Positions 44,501 through 56,779 are shown, counted from the first letter of the stretch. The stretch: DNA of 64,000 nucleotides from Pseudofabraea citricarpa (GCA_029641185.1 JAPWGK010000031.1:391095-455094); one strand, 5' to 3'. Made by a program: numbers and translations. The notes: a model not told the origin generated them from the sequence alone.

Positions 44501-46062
44501 ATGAAGCTTACCAACGTCTCGTTGTTGGCCTTATCGGCCTCTGTTATCAGTGCACGCTTTGTGGAGAAGCATGAGGTCGACCAGATAGCCATCAACAATA
44601 TCCAGGATGAGGAGCGTTTCTTGATAGAACTATCTCCAGGAGAGACACAATGGGTCACCGAAGAAGAGAAGTGGGAGCTTCGCAGAGTATGTACGACTTC
44701 AAAGCTGCGGTAAGGATGCTAATCTCTTCGACAGAATGGCCAGAACTTTATGGACATCACCGACACGCACGATCTAGGTTCTATCTATGCGAAGGCTGCG
44801 AAGAAGGCCCCGAAGTTCCCCAAAAAGCCTGTGCTTCAAGAGGAGCTGGCTCCCTTGATCAAGAATCTCTCGAAATCCGGCATGAAAGACCATCTCGAGA
44901 CCTTTACTTCCTTCCATACTCGATACTATAAGAGTTCCTACGGCGCACAATCCTCAGCATGGCTCTTGAAGACTGTTCAGGATACAATCAAGGATGCTGG
45001 TGCCGATAAATATGGTGTTTATGCGGAGCATTTCACACACCCTTGGGGTCAAAACAGTGTTATTGCTACTATTCCTGGAAAGAGTAACTCAACTGTTGTT
45101 GTTGGAGCTCACCAGGATAGCATTAATCTCTTTTTACCATCTATCCTCTCAGCACCCGGTGCGGACGATGATGGATCAGGAACAGTAAGCCTCTTTGATG
45201 AAATCCATAGCTTGCGCAAACCTATCGGCACCTGTTACCTGGTTGGCCTCCGCAATCTCGATGATTTGATGCACAAGACACCGCCAAGTGAAAGCGGCTT
45301 GAACTAGTTGATTCGAACTTTTCGAAGTCTCAGTTAGAGATGACTTAAAGCCCAGTGGCTGAGATTCAAAGCCGGATCGGGAAATAGTTGACTTCTAATA
45401 CATGGCTGAATATCGCTAACTTCATCTACAGGTCACAATTCTCGAGGCTTTCCGCGTTCTCCTGTCATCCAAAGATGTGATCAAAGGCAAAGGCGAAAAC
45501 ACCGTTGAATTCCACTGGTACTCCGCTGAAGAGGGAGGACTCCTCGGCAGTCAAGCCATTTTCTCGGAATACGAAAAGACCGGCCGAGACATCAAGGCCA
45601 TGCTCCAGCAAGATATGACTGGATTCGTACAAAAGACTCTCGATGCTGGGGAGCAAGAGCGTGTTGGAGTCATCACTGACTTTGGTAAATGCACTACGCT
45701 TTAAGCGGAGAATAGCGCTAACTTATTGGAAGTTGACCCCGATTTGACTGATTTCATCAAGAAGATTGTTACCGAGGTAAGATAGAGTCATCATCGGTAG
45801 TGATTTGGCATGACTAACAAAGCCACAGTACTGCGAAATCCCATACGTTGAGACCAAGTGCGGTTATGCATGCTCTGATCATGCATCTGCTTCCAAGGCA
45901 GGCTACCCATCCGCCTTTGTTATCGAGTCCGATTTCAAGTATTCCGATAACCACATTCACACCTCTGATGATACCATTAAATATTTGAGCTTTGATCATA
46001 TGCTTCAACATGCTCGCCTGACTTTAGGTCTCGTCTACGAGTTGGCATTTGCAAGCTTGTAA
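44501..46062 (+). CDS. Secreted leucine aminopeptidase, M28 family
   Basis: 388 aa from five exons: 44501-44686, 44735-45184, 45432-45684, 45733-45776, 45829-46062. Extracellular two-zinc exopeptidase close to fungal Lap1. Signal peptide [18 protein letters not shown], then a propeptide. Zinc ligands and catalytic residues: His and Asp in [11 protein letters not shown], bridging Asp in [10 protein letters not shown], catalytic Glu and ligand Glu in [13 protein letters not shown], Asp in LQQDMTGF, His in the final [10 protein letters not shown]. The [10 protein letters not shown] segment matches the disulfide loop. Intron 2 (247 nt) is long for this gene set; its first 117 nt stay open, but splicing joins GSGT to VTILEAFR exactly as in the family. 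Peptide nutrient acquisition is the likely role. Confidence 0.9.
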
Positions 46063-46691
46063 AGAGCTGGTGGAACTTTTGAGCTGGATCGGCTATCATG
46101 GAGATTCCTTTTGTATAACACTATCTCATTATGGGACTGTAGTAGATCGGTATTAGTGATAATGATATATTCATTTCTTATCTAAGAGCATTGATGAAAA
46201 CACCGCATTACGGGCGGGCGTGGGCAGGTTGTCTTACTGTGAGAATCCCATCAGGCGAGGCTCCATAGACCGACACGACCGATCACCTCTCGGTCTCAGC
46301 GTTCGCCTACCATCATGCGTCTCATATGCATGACGTTCCGGGCAAGAATCCGGAGTCCCGTAATTGTGCTTGATCTTTAATGATCTCTAAGAATGCCCTC
46401 CAAAATAGAGTCATTTCCTCCCGTGCTGGGTGTCTTACAGTTGATTGGCTAGCTACCTAGTAGTCTTGGATTCGGGTAAGACCACCGAGTCGGAGTCAAC
46501 GGGTAATCGACCTGCCTACACTACCTCTACCTTATCGCTGGCTTCCCCCAAGCTCCCACATCTTGTCACTGTGTCAAGTCATCCTCAGAACCTCACCTCC
46601 ATCTTAGCTTGTTCACATTCATTCATTCATTCATTCCATCGGGATCTTCTCTCTTACGTCTTCTCCATCTAATCTAAGAAAGCATCCAAAG
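46063..46691. other. Intergenic with (ATTC)n tract
   Basis: About 630 bp. A CATTCATTCATTCATTCATTC run at about 46,617-46,637 precedes the start of the R3H-associated gene by about 55 bp, in its likely 5'UTR. Nothing else recognised. Confidence 0.45.
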
Positions 46692-47728
46692 ATGGTTCTT
46701 TCCAACTCAGTGCAAGCAGTAGACGTAGAAGCATGGACAGTCTCTACTCTTCAGTCACTCAGCATTTCTCCTGCAGGTCCGGGAACTGGTGTTTCTCTCT
46801 CGATTCCTCTTGACTCTCCTCTTGATGCACCAGCTGCTACGCTTCCGAAAGTTCGTCGCGAACGCTTGCGACGCGATAGCCAGAAGAACCGCGACGCCGT
46901 GCTGAAGGGCAAGGAGGGCAGCCGTCGCCGACAGAGATGGGAAAATGGTAAGTGATTGCCACATCACCTCGCCATTGATGACATGTTCCTTTGACGGCGA
47001 GTGGCAATTGCTGATTCTGTGCTTTTGGCAGATCGCCTCTTGCACGTCCCCAATGCGCAACCTCCCCTTCCTAGCGATTGGGAGGTTCGCCCTACCTACC
47101 CTGTCCACACGGTACCGTACTATCTCGCCCCGCTGTGGGAGAACGGCGTGCGACATCGCGCAGAGGAGATTGCTGCTGCCAGGAAACTCGAAGCTGAGAA
47201 GCGAGCTGGCGTTCGCGAGCAGAAGGGCAGAATCCCGCAGGAGCTGCGACAAAAGCTGAAGAAGTCCAAGGGAGCCAAGAGCCTGCTCCAGGACCTGGAA
47301 GAGGAAGTCCGAAAGTTCGTGAGGGAGTATGAGGGAAAATCTAAGATGCTGGATGAATCGGATGCCGAGGTAGATTCCGAGGATGAGGAAATTGTCTTCA
47401 TTGGCCGAAACGGAACCATGAGCGATGAGCAGAGAAAGACTGTCGAAGAAGAGCTAGAGAGAGAGAAGCTTGTCTTTGACTCTTTGGCGGATGATCATGG
47501 CGCAAGCTTCGGGTACGTATCTTATCTGTTGGGGAGGGTATAATGCTAATGTTTTATAGACGCTGGCTCGTTCATTCCATTGCTGCTTACTATGGTCTTA
47601 CTTCCCGATCCATCACGGTTGGTGATCCTGCTCGTCGTGAAGCCTATGTTGGTATCAAGGAGATGAAGACAGGTAGACGTCTTTCCGAGACTCAGGAGCT
47701 CCCTCGACCTCTCTGGGGCATGATCTAG
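46692..47728 (+). CDS. R3H-associated N-terminal domain protein
   Basis: 301 aa from three exons: 46692-46947, 47032-47512, 47560-47728, in phase. The central block DRLLHVPNAQPPLPSDWEVR and TYPVHTVPYYLAPLWENGVR resembles the domain found N-terminal to R3H modules in fungi. A Lys/Glu-rich coiled region follows (RIPQELRQKLKKSKGAKSLL to REYEGKSKM). The C-terminus, restored by intron 2 (GRWLVHSIAAYYGLTSRSIT), fits a degenerate R3H-type fold (single-stranded nucleic-acid binding). The N-terminal half is basic (RRERLRRDSQKNRDAV). Likely an RNA/DNA-associated nuclear or cytoplasmic protein; no specific function is known to me. Confidence 0.75.
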
Positions 47729-48434
47729 GCATCTATCATATCTCTCTTTGTCTCCTCAGTCCTAGTTGTTTGAATTTTGTAATGGTTTGTTGTCTTCCAT
47801 TCTATTCAACAAGTCCATGGCAGAGAGTGCCCAGCTTTGTTTTTGCCCAGAGTTTTTGTTTTGATCTGTTGTACTTTGACCTCTTGTTGTAACATTTGCT
47901 TGCTTCGTTTATTGTAAGAGACGAGAGAATAGACCATATAGATGGCTACATCAAATCGCATCCCATCAAGTTCCTTACTCACTAAGAATACCTGATACTA
48001 GATCTTCTCTCCGCCTTTTCCCCGCACCACCCCGGATCTTTTTGATGCTAGCTAGTCATGTTCACAGTAAATGCAGCTCCAAGATGCACAAGAAACGCTA
48101 TCGAAGCTTTCACGACTTGGTAATTATCACTATTCTGTTTCACGACCATTGGCAAGCCGTGTAATACCATAGCGGACACATTTGTATGGCCGAAAGAGCC
48201 CGATTTCCCCCGATTAGAGAGTCCCTGCAGTGCCCGAGCTCGCCCAGGGCTGTAGACGGCATCTTTGCCGAATCTTATCACGACAGCCGTCCTTGAGCTC
48301 TTGCGCAAAGTATCTGTGACCGCCATGAATTGATGTGTTCCTTGAGACTGTATTACCTACCACTGTCCTCTCCTCTGCAGTATTTATCATTTATCATGCT
48401 ACAATAGACCTGCTTGACCCCTTTTCATACCGCC
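47729..48434. other. Intergenic, about 700 bp
   Basis: 3'UTR of the R3H gene and promoter of the AFG1 gene. A 92-codon minus-strand frame (48048-48326) has no recognisable motif and I do not call it. Confidence 0.4.
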
Positions 48435-50245
48435 ATGAAAGTACGATCCCGCCCACTGCAGCAGCTTCTGCGCCACACCGCGCCAACTTCTCATACAAGA
48501 CGTGGAATCTGCAACCAATGCTCCAGAGCAGCTGTGAGACCTGTGGGCAATTGGGCAAATGCCAGGAGATCCGCGCGACTGAGCCCTTCTGCCAATTCTG
48601 GGGCTCGCAGATCTTTGGTTATCCGCCCCGCCGTCTTTGTTGCCGGTCAGAGGAGAAGTCTTGCGACTGTACAGAATGGTTTGTGATGATATATGCGCTC
48701 GGATCCGGAGATTAGCACTGACAGACAATTGCAGTAAATCCAGATGATCGAGGGCCTTTGCAGGAATATGATGCGCGAGTGGAAGCCGGCAGACTGAGGG
48801 ACGACGAACACCAGAGAGGTAAGCAGCAAAGACCGCTGCAGAGGATAGCACTCACTGAATGCCAGGCATTATACAGAGTTTACACCATCTCCACGATGAG
48901 CTCAAAGTATATAAAGCACCCGCGATAGTACACCCAACCCTCGAATCACTCCAGCCCGAACCACAAAAATCAATCTTTGGACGTCTCTTCGGAGGCACAC
49001 CAAAGGAGAAGCCATTACAAGAGATTCCGGAAAATCTACCGCGGGGGCTGTATTTATACGGAGATGTGGGGAGTGGGAAGACGATGTTGATGGATCTGTT
49101 TTATGAGACACTGCCCAGCAGCGTCACGTCTAAAACGAGAATTCACTTTCACAACTTCATGCAGGACGTGCACAAGAGGCTGCATGTCATGAAAATGGAG
49201 CATGGGAACGAGATTGATGCCATTCCTTTTATTGCGGCGGATATCGCAGAGAAGGGGAATGTGCTGTGTTTTGATGAGTTTCAGTGTACAGATGTAGCAG
49301 ATGCTATGATTTTGAGGAGGTGAGTAAGCTCTTTGACTCCCTTCTTTTTGGTCAAAACTAATTCTTTTGGGTAGATTATTAGAGGCGCTTATGTCTCATG
49401 GTGTTGTTTTAGTCACTACATCTAACAGACATCCTGATGAGCTTTACAAGAATGGTATTCAGAGGGAATCCTTCATCCCTTGTATAAATCTCCTCAAGTC
49501 ACGTCTTCACACCATCAATCTCGATTCACCGACTGATTACCGCAAAATCCCAAGACCCCCTTCTGGAGTTTACCACTCACCGCTCGACAAGCATGCAGCA
49601 TCACATGCTGAGAAATGGTTCCGGTTCCTTGGCGATCCTGAGCAAGATGAGCCTCGTTCTGAGACCCAGCGTGTATGGGGTAGAGAGATTTTTGTGCCCA
49701 AAGTCAGCGGTAGAGCGGCCATGTTTACATTCGATGAGCTGATTGGACGGCCAACAAGTGCTGCTGATTACATCGAGCTTATGAGAAGTTACGATGCTTT
49801 TATCGTCACCGGTGTACCAGGCATGACTCACAGAGAAAGAGATCTCGCTCGTCGCTTCATCACCTTTATTGATGCCGTCTATGAGTCCAGAGCGAAACTT
49901 GTCTTGACGTCTGCCGTCCCACTCACACAACTGTTCCTCTCCAAAGATGAGATCAAAGACTCTGTCGCGAAAGCCGAAGGGAAAGGCGAGCCTGGAGTGC
50001 ACATCGACGACACGATGAGGAACTTGATGGACGACCTAGGCATGAACATCGATCAGCTGAAGAGCTCCAGCATCTTCTCTGGCGACGAGGAGCGCTTCGC
50101 TTTCGCGAGAGCCCTGTCGAGACTCAGCGAGATGGGCAGTCAGGATTGGGTCGAGCGGGGTATGGGATTGGAGAAGGATGGTGGTAAGGCTGATAAGGAT
50201 GCTTGGGCTAAAGTCCGCAGTCGCCAGATGGAGGATAGTATGTAG
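48435..50245 (+). CDS. AFG1: AFG1-like mitochondrial AAA-type ATPase
   Basis: 550 aa from four exons: 48435-48678, 48735-48818, 48866-49319, 49375-50245. Homologue of yeast Afg1 and human LACE1, an inner-membrane-associated ATPase involved in turnover of unassembled cytochrome oxidase subunits. The N-terminus ([20 protein letters not shown]) is basic and Ser-rich, as expected for a matrix-targeting sequence. Walker A is [14 protein letters not shown] at about residue 175; Walker B is [12 protein letters not shown]; sensor-like [14 protein letters not shown] follows, restored across intron 3. The C-terminal [18 protein letters not shown] and [20 protein letters not shown] are family blocks. 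Intron 3 interrupts MILRRLLEAL right after the Walker B region. Confidence 0.9.
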
Positions 50246-50705
50246 TAGATTACGTGATAGAATCGTTTTGCACTTTCTCTCTGTCTCTGCCTTTAGCTTT
50301 GCTTTCTAGTCTTGGATAGCCTAGCGTAGCATAGATGAATGATAGATATAAGTATATGAGAGAATCTCGTTTATACGAAGCTAAGATTATTATGTGCCTT
50401 CGTTCTCTTGGTTATAACGTGGTCTCGTGACCATGTTGACTTAAGTGAGTGGTTTTTTTTTTATACCTCTTTTCTTCCTCTTTCTCCTTCTTCCTCTCCA
50501 ATATGTATCTTTCTTTAATACCGTCAATCTGAACTACTATATTGCAGAACAGTTATGTATCTACCTGGGTAGGCAGGGAGAGAGGGTTCTGTCGAGAAAC
50601 GATATAAAATAACTTTTGCGACTAATCTCAAATAAGACGTATATTATTAAATAAGCGCTTCGCTCTCACAAACCACTACTAAAGCTTCACAACGAAGTGA
50701 AGTGT
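50246..50705. other. AFG1 3' region, 460 bp
   Basis: AT-rich with pyrimidine runs (about 50,450-50,500). No feature besides the following tRNA. Confidence 0.4.
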
Positions 50706-50794
50706 GGGCGATTGGCGCAATGGTAGCGCGTGGTCCTCCTATACATGAGAACTGTATAAGACTAAGGTTGAGGGTTCGAGTCCCTTGTTGCTCG
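50706..50794 (+). tRNA. tRNA-Arg (anticodon CCT) with a 17-nt intron
   Basis: Acceptor stem GGGCGAT pairs with GTTGCTC (with G-U pairs). D arm GCGC-AATGGTA-GCGC; anticodon stem TGGTC/GACTA; T arm GAGGG-TTCGAGT-CCCTT; discriminator G at 50794. The loop reads C-T-CCT-A, then the intron TACATGAGAACTGTATA at the canonical position after base 37, then A. CCT decodes AGG (arginine). T-runs from about 50,813 onward suit Pol III termination, and internal A- and B-box sequences (TGGCGCAATGG, GGTTCGAGTCC) are present. Confidence 0.88.
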
Positions 50795-51089
50795 GAGGTA
50801 GAAATTAGTGCCAAATTTTTTTCAATTTTTTTTATGTTACGAGTGATATATCACTATCTCTGCTTTTTTTATTACTTTTTGATGCCTAGAGGGCTGCTAT
50901 TAGCGAAGCGAGGGTGAACATTCAGCCGAACTTACGAACTACACGTGAACGGCCCGCTATTAGTTTGTTAGTTGGTGTCTTCTACTTAGACCCTCGCTTC
51001 ACATTTACCAAGTTCAGAACCTCGACATTCTTTTTCGATTTTGACTTTCTGTGTGAAGTACGGTTTATATAAAGACGGTTCAGATAAAG

Positions 51090-52150
51090 ATGGCCTTCTC
51101 AATGCACAGTCACTCTGGGCAATTCTGCCCCGGCCATGCCAAAGACTCACTTGAAGAAGTGATCCAGACGGCCATCTCACGAGGAATGACCATCTTCGCT
51201 CTCACAGAACACATGCCAAGAATATCAGACAAGGATCTGTATCCGGAGGAAGTAAGTACATTATCAAATCCAACCCAAGACGAAATGCCCAAAAAATTTC
51301 ATTGCTCACTCCAATTTTCAGATCTCAGCTGGCGACACGATTGCAGAGCTCATGCCAAGACACGATACTTACCTGATCGAAGCCGCTCGACTCCGAGAGA
51401 AATACACCGGCAAGATTGAGATCCTAATTGGATTCGAAGGAGAGTTTATCCGCTCTGATTACGCACCAGTCATCACGCAGTTGGCCGCCCACCCAGCCGT
51501 GGATTTCTTCATCGGCTCCGTACACCACGTCCACGGGATCCCGATCGATTACGACAAGGCCTTGTATGCGCAAGCGAGAGACGTCGCCGGTGGCTCTGAC
51601 GAGCGACTCTTTGAGGACTACCTGGATCTGCAGCTGCAGATGCTCGAAGCGCTGCAGCCGAAAGTCGTCGGCCACTTTGACCTCATCCGCCTTTTGAGCG
51701 ATGACCCAAACCGGGATTTCAAGAGCATGACAGGCGTGTGGGACAAGGTGGTGCGGAATCTGAAGGTCGTTGTACGTCTTGGGGGCTTATTGGAGGTTAA
51801 CTCTGCTGCCTTGAGGAAGGGGCTGTTGGAGCCTTATCCGGGGAGAAGTATTTGTGAGGTATGTTCTTTTCATCTGGATCATCTTGATGCGGAAAGCGGG
51901 ATACAATTGGCTGATTTGATCACAGGAGTACTTGAGTATGGGTGGCATGTTGACCCTCTCGGATGATAGTCATGGCATTGATCATGTGGGCACCAATTAT
52001 CTGAGGACGATTGAGTATGTGCAGAGTTTGGGCGTTACTACGCTCTGGACTCTGAGCCGGCAGGGCCAGGATGAGGGAGTTGATGGGAAGAGCACAGTGA
52101 GCGTCTCGCCGGTTGCTGTTGCGAGTGTAAAAGAGAGCTTTCGGGCATGA
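51090..52150 (+). CDS. HIS2: Histidinol-phosphatase (PHP family)
   Basis: 307 aa from three exons: 51090-51251, 51322-51858, 51926-52150. Catalyses the dephosphorylation of histidinol phosphate, the penultimate stage of histidine synthesis. PHP metal-site motifs are visible: MAFSMHSHSGQFCPGHAKDS (HxH), FALTEHMPR, ILIGFEGEFI (Glu), FFIGSVHHVHGIP (HH), VVGHFDLIRL and MLTLSDDSHGIDHVGTNY (DxH). Junctions restore YPEEISAGDT and SICEEYLSMGGM. It starts only about 300 bp after the tRNA-Arg gene; the leader is short. Length fits fungal His2 (about 300-335 aa). Confidence 0.9.
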
Positions 52151-52923
52151 TATCTATACCTATTAGGTGAAGACATTAGAGCAGGTTGGGATCTTTGCAA
52201 CTGGTTAGAATGTTTAGTATTCTGACTTCTCATATTGAAGAACTTTGGTATAGGTTTTAGACAATTTAGATAGAGAAAGATAGTTAGATATATAACATTC
52301 ACGTAATATTTAACGCTTGGAGCTTTTAAGTTCTGCATTAGAAGTGTGATGTTATCATCTGTATTCCCTCTGTCGTAACAGCCATGTTTGCATTGATATG
52401 CCAGGATTGACTGCTAGGTTCACCTTTAATCCTTATAACAATCACCTTATAAGTATCTTTTAAATTGAAACATGATTCCCGAACAAGTCCCATGATTCCA
52501 GATTTATACTCACCTAGGAAACTAAGAATGAATTAGAGATGTTGATAGTTGAGAAAAACACATGCTCGGTTTCGCAGCTCTTGGTGTCTAGAGTAAAGTT
52601 AGAAGACTACTACTGGGATGGTAAAAACTACAAGAAGAGATCAAAGAACAAGCCAGGATTACCAACTTAGTACATGACCCCTGGGTTTGTTAAAGTTTCA
52701 TATTGTGTTCTTCTATTTTGGCGTTTTGCATTCTTTTTGATATCTTGCCTTTATTTACTGAGCCGCATTACTTAAGCAGAATACTATTCTTACCAACCTC
52801 GCATGCGTCCTCTCCATTATATATCTTTCGGTTTAACATACACCCTACTCCTTCAAACATGCCCATGCCAAGTAATGCTCGGTCTTGAATTTCTACCATT
52901 GCAAAACCATAGATCAAGGTTCC
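52151..52923. other. Intergenic, about 770 bp
   Basis: 3'UTR of HIS2 and promoter of the SRPK-like gene. AT-rich; nothing recognised. An upstream ATG (52859, MPMPSNARS then stop) could act as a short uORF for the kinase. Confidence 0.4.
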
Positions 52924-54371
52924 ATGTCATCTCTGTTAAGATGGGCTAAAGGCTACGTGCGACGACCCCCTTTTTTACCATTGCAGTTCTTGAACACACA
53001 CTACGAGACAATCAGTGCATCACAGAAGCTCGAAGAAGAGCACTTTAAGCTAGAAAGATACTACCCCGCGCAGATTGGCGAAGTCCTTGTCTCTAGATAT
53101 CAGGTTGTTGGCAAACTTGGATTTGGCGTGTCATCGACGGTTTGGCTCGCACGTGATCTAGAGTAGATATAATAATCTTTTGACTCCCTAGAAATACGAG
53201 TTAACTTGCTACTAGGGCTCATCGACATGTTGCATTAAAGATCTTCACCCGAGACAGCGAGAACAGTGACGAGATTGAGATATACAAGTCTCTGAACAAG
53301 GGCAGGACCTCACACCCCGGCCATCGATACATCAGAACCTCTTTAGATTCCTTTACGGTATTTCACAAGGGCAGAACACACCATTGTCTTGTACATAAAC
53401 CTCTATGGGATAGTCTAAGAACTCTACTTACAAGAAACCCGAGTGGGAGATTTACCGAAGAGTTGCTAAGAGCCTCTCTGTATCGCCTATTTCTAGCTCT
53501 TGATTACCTCCATACCGAGGCCAGTATAATCCATACAGGTGAGTGTTGGTAGGACCTCGGAATGAACACCTTTCTGATCGAAGATCTTAGATATTAAAGC
53601 GGATAACATTATGCAAGAAATCGAGGACGAATCAATCATTGATGCCTTTGTCCGTGCAGAAATGGAGAGCCCCTCGCCGCGTAAATTTCATAATAGTTTA
53701 GCTGTTTACACATCACGCCAGTTCATTCTACCCAAATCCTTTGGTGAGCCTGTTCTGTGTGACTTTGGCTCAGCTGTATACGGCGATGTACCACACGATG
53801 AAGATGTCCAGCCGAATGTCTATCGATCACCAGAGGTTATCCTAAAGACGCAGTGGAACCACAGTATAGATATTTGGAATGTTGGGGTTATGGTTCGTAA
53901 CACCCCCGAATCTGATCTGCTAGGTTTACTATGACTTACAAAGACATGCCTTCAAAACAGATTTGGGATCTCTTCGAAGGAAAGCATATGTTTTACGGAA
54001 ATGATCCTGACGATGGAGAGTACTCCAGCCGTGCTCATCTCGCGGAGATGATTTCTTTTCTCGGAATGCCTCCGCAAGAGCTCCTCAAGCGCGGGAAGAG
54101 GAGCTTGGAATTCTTTACAGAAGATGGTAAATTTGGAGCTTCACGTAATGTCTCGATTCGTCGTGCTAACTCGGTGTGTTTAGGTCAGTGGCGAGGTACT
54201 GTTAAGTTGCCAAAAGAATCCAGTTTAGAGACGTCGGAAGAGTATCTTGAAGGTAGGAACAAGGAGTTTTTCCTACAGTTTATCAGGTCGATGCTGCAGT
54301 GGGACCCGGAAGACAGAAAGACAGCTAAGCAGTTACTTGATGATCCTTGGTTGAATGGGAAGGTAAATTGA
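52924..54371 (+). CDS. SRPK-like serine/threonine protein kinase
   Basis: 405 aa from five exons: 52924-53162, 53216-53538, 53591-53892, 53961-54126, 54184-54371. Kinase of the SR-protein-kinase-like class that is expanded in filamentous fungi. Gly-loop [12 protein letters not shown] (~63-74), catalytic Lys in HVALKIF, catalytic loop IIHTDIKADN (restored across intron 2), DFG in LCDFGSAVY, and [20 protein letters not shown]. The SRPK-type N-terminus [14 protein letters not shown] precedes [15 protein letters not shown]. The spacer that splits the two kinase lobes in true SRPKs is very short, as in fungal SRPKL proteins. Start at ATG 52924 (MSSLLRW); frame upstream lacks an in-frame ATG. All critical residues are present, so it is probably active. 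Substrate unknown. Confidence 0.86.
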
Positions 54372-54599
54372 TTGAATGCATCACAGTGATCTTAGCTTTC
54401 ATGGATATGTTCGCATGTAAATATTCGAATAATTTGCAAAAGCCTAGGTATTATTTGAGGACTACTACGTGAGTAAATTAGTATTAAAGCACGACGATTT
54501 CGCTGCAAATAGTGAGATTAAGTTCTTTTGCTTCTTGGCTACCAAGGTAATAATGGATTGTTACAAGGCTAAATATACAGCAGGAGTAGTTTTTAGAAT

Positions 54600-56382
54600 T
54601 TACAACAGACCCAAGGTGGCACATTCTTCCTCGATGGCAACCACGGATTGAGTCTGAGAAACAACTCCATCCTCAGCAAAGACACGGACGTCTCCACCTG
54701 CGCCCTTATAAGCTGGCCATCCAATAGATTCCAAGCCAGTCTCGGGGTTGCTAGCAAAGAGGACGTAGGCATCTTGCATGGCATGGCTGACCTCAGTCTC
54801 GAAAGCAGTTGAGTTTCCATTGAAGTTGGCAGCGGTGCCGAAAATCTGTGGCAACTCGCTACCGTGGTAGGCACCTAACCAAGGCTTGGGGGAGACATTG
54901 GTGAAGTTGCCCTTGTAGAAGAATCGGTGGGTGGTTACGTTGGCAGCAACTCGCTCGCTATAGGTTGGATTAGTAAATGCAGAAATGGTAAACTCGATTC
55001 GGCTGGGAATGTGAGTCACTTACGCAGATGTCTTGGTTGCTGGGCACCAGAAAACACTGTAGCTGAGGCTGGTGGCAATGGTCTCGTTGACACCTGTTGG
55101 GCTATAGGGAGAGAGGAAAACACCCTCGTCTCCGTTGAAACCAATGATTGCAGGCTAAGAGGTAGATTAGCATCACGGAGTTTGAGGCCGAGTGGAAATA
55201 CATACAATGTCACTGATGGCACCAATAAGTCCCTGCTCAGTGTAGTTGCTGAAAACAACCTGCTCATCCGCAATGGGGGAGAATCCAATGGATGGGCTTG
55301 CTCCGGAATCTTGGTAAGAATGAACGAAGTCCTCGATGGTGGATGCTGGTAGCTTTCGCATACAGGCAAGCTCGGCCTCAGATGAGGTTTGGTTTGCACA
55401 ACCAACGTTGGAAGCAACGAACGAGAAGTTGGACTGGATGGTGTCTGAGCTCTTGAGGATCTCCAAATGAGCAGTTCCTGAGTCCATGATCAACCCTTTG
55501 ACGATGGGATCAGCGGACCACGCATAGTTGTAGAAATCAACAGCCTCGGAACCAGCTGAGTGGCCCCAGATCACCATGCGAGATGCATCACCTCCGAAAG
55601 AAGCAATGTTTGCCTGTACCCACTCAACACTGCATTGATAATTAGTAAGTCAACATCCATAGAGCGTAACTGCATGTAGAAGTATCTACTTACGCAAGTC
55701 TTTGGTCTAGCAATCCTAGATTCTGCTGATCAAGGGCGGGCGAGTTTGGAAATCCAAAGATGTTCAAACGGTAGCTAAAAAATGGTTAGTTAAAAAGGCG
55801 ACAGAAGACTTCAAGCCAATAATGTACTTACTTGAATGCAACCACGATATGCTCCTGAGATCTCTCGATCCACTGTGCAGGAATTTGATATGGGACATCA
55901 ACTCCACCGGTCGTAAATCCTCCTCCGAAGAACCAAATCAAAACTGGAAGACTTCCATTCTTGCTTGCTGGTGCTGTTGAAGGAGCCCATACGCTTGCCG
56001 TCAAGCAATCCTCGCTAATACCAGCAGAACCGATCACGAATTGTGGCGTATCTTGGGTGATCATGGTATCAAGATCAGTGATATATTGCATACACGACGG
56101 TGGCAAAGCAGTTCCATTGATCACGGTGCCATTTGTAGCAACATAAGGCTGAGGAGGTGCCCATCGAAGATCGTTTAGAGGAGGCTGCGCGTACGGAATA
56201 CCCAAGAATTGAGCGACGTTTGGAGTACTGGAGGAGATGCTCCCTTGAACTGACAGGCCATTATCAAGAGTGACGCTTGGATTCGCCGATCTCCTGGAAT
56301 GGAGAGCAGACGATCCCTGGACCTGGGCAAACAGAGTTGCCAGAGCAGCAATGGAGAGCGGTTGATTAAGTAGGGCGACCAT
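54600..56382 (-). CDS. Secreted type-B carboxylesterase/lipase
   Basis: 514 aa from five exons on the minus strand: 56382-55832, 55774-55694, 55629-55206, 55154-55024, 54957-54600. Alpha/beta-hydrolase of the carboxylesterase type B family. Signal peptide MVALLNQPLSIAALATLFAQ; the frame extends 12 nt further only through a TTG codon. Conserved blocks: FLGIPYAQPPLNDLRW, EDCLTASVWAP, WFFGGGFTTGG (oxyanion hole), nucleophile elbow WGHSAGSEAV. The acidic residue is probably in GFNGDEGVF, and the catalytic His in WLGAYHGSELPQIF. Cys residues and several N-x-S/T sites suit an extracellular protein. Junctions FNYRLNIFGF and DQRLAVEWVQANI are classical family sequence. Substrate specificity is not deducible. 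Confidence 0.9.
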
Positions 56383-56609
56383 GATGATTGACAAGCGAGG
56401 AGGCTAAAGAAGAAAAGAAAATTCCTAAAGGCTCTGGAGATACCTTTGATTTATAGCGAGCGACGCATCTTCGTACAGGTGGATCTGGAGAATCATCGGA
56501 TGAGGTTTTTTTCGACTGTGGATTATGGAGTTGTCGGTAATCATAACCCTGCTCCTATCCCCCTTTTTTTACTGTCGCCTTCATCGCACCATTGCCTCCA
56601 AAACGAGAC
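56383..56609. other. Short spacer before the AT-rich block
   Basis: About 230 bp promoter of the carboxylesterase, of normal base composition. No other feature. Confidence 0.4.
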
Positions 56610-56701
56610 TATAGGTCGGGTCACCCACTAGGATTAGCTCGCACCACCTGCCCGATTCGGCTAGCGCCCGAACGCTAGCGCGGAGTAGCCGACCCGCTAT
56701 A
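56610..56701. repeat. GC-rich nested inverted repeat at the composition boundary
   Basis: Outer arms TATAGGTCGGGTC (56610-56622) and GACCCGCTATA (56691-56701) are near-complementary. Inside lie TCGGCTA (56657-56663) with TAGCCGA (56686-56692), and GCTAGCG (56660-56666) with CGCTAGC (56673-56679) around a CCCGAA loop. It sits exactly where the AT-rich block starts. Form and place suggest the terminus of a DNA transposon or a MITE-like insertion; no transposase is readable. Confidence 0.6.
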
Positions 56702-56779
56702 TTGAAAATTTCGTAGAAGGAAAAATCCTGTTCTATATCTTTTAATATCCAAATACGTTATTCTAAGTACTAATTTTAT

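Noticed and set aside
48048..48326. 92-aa minus-strand ORF between the R3H and AFG1 genes
   Set aside because: No recognisable domain, lies in the 3'UTR/promoter zone, and has no supporting splice or promoter context.
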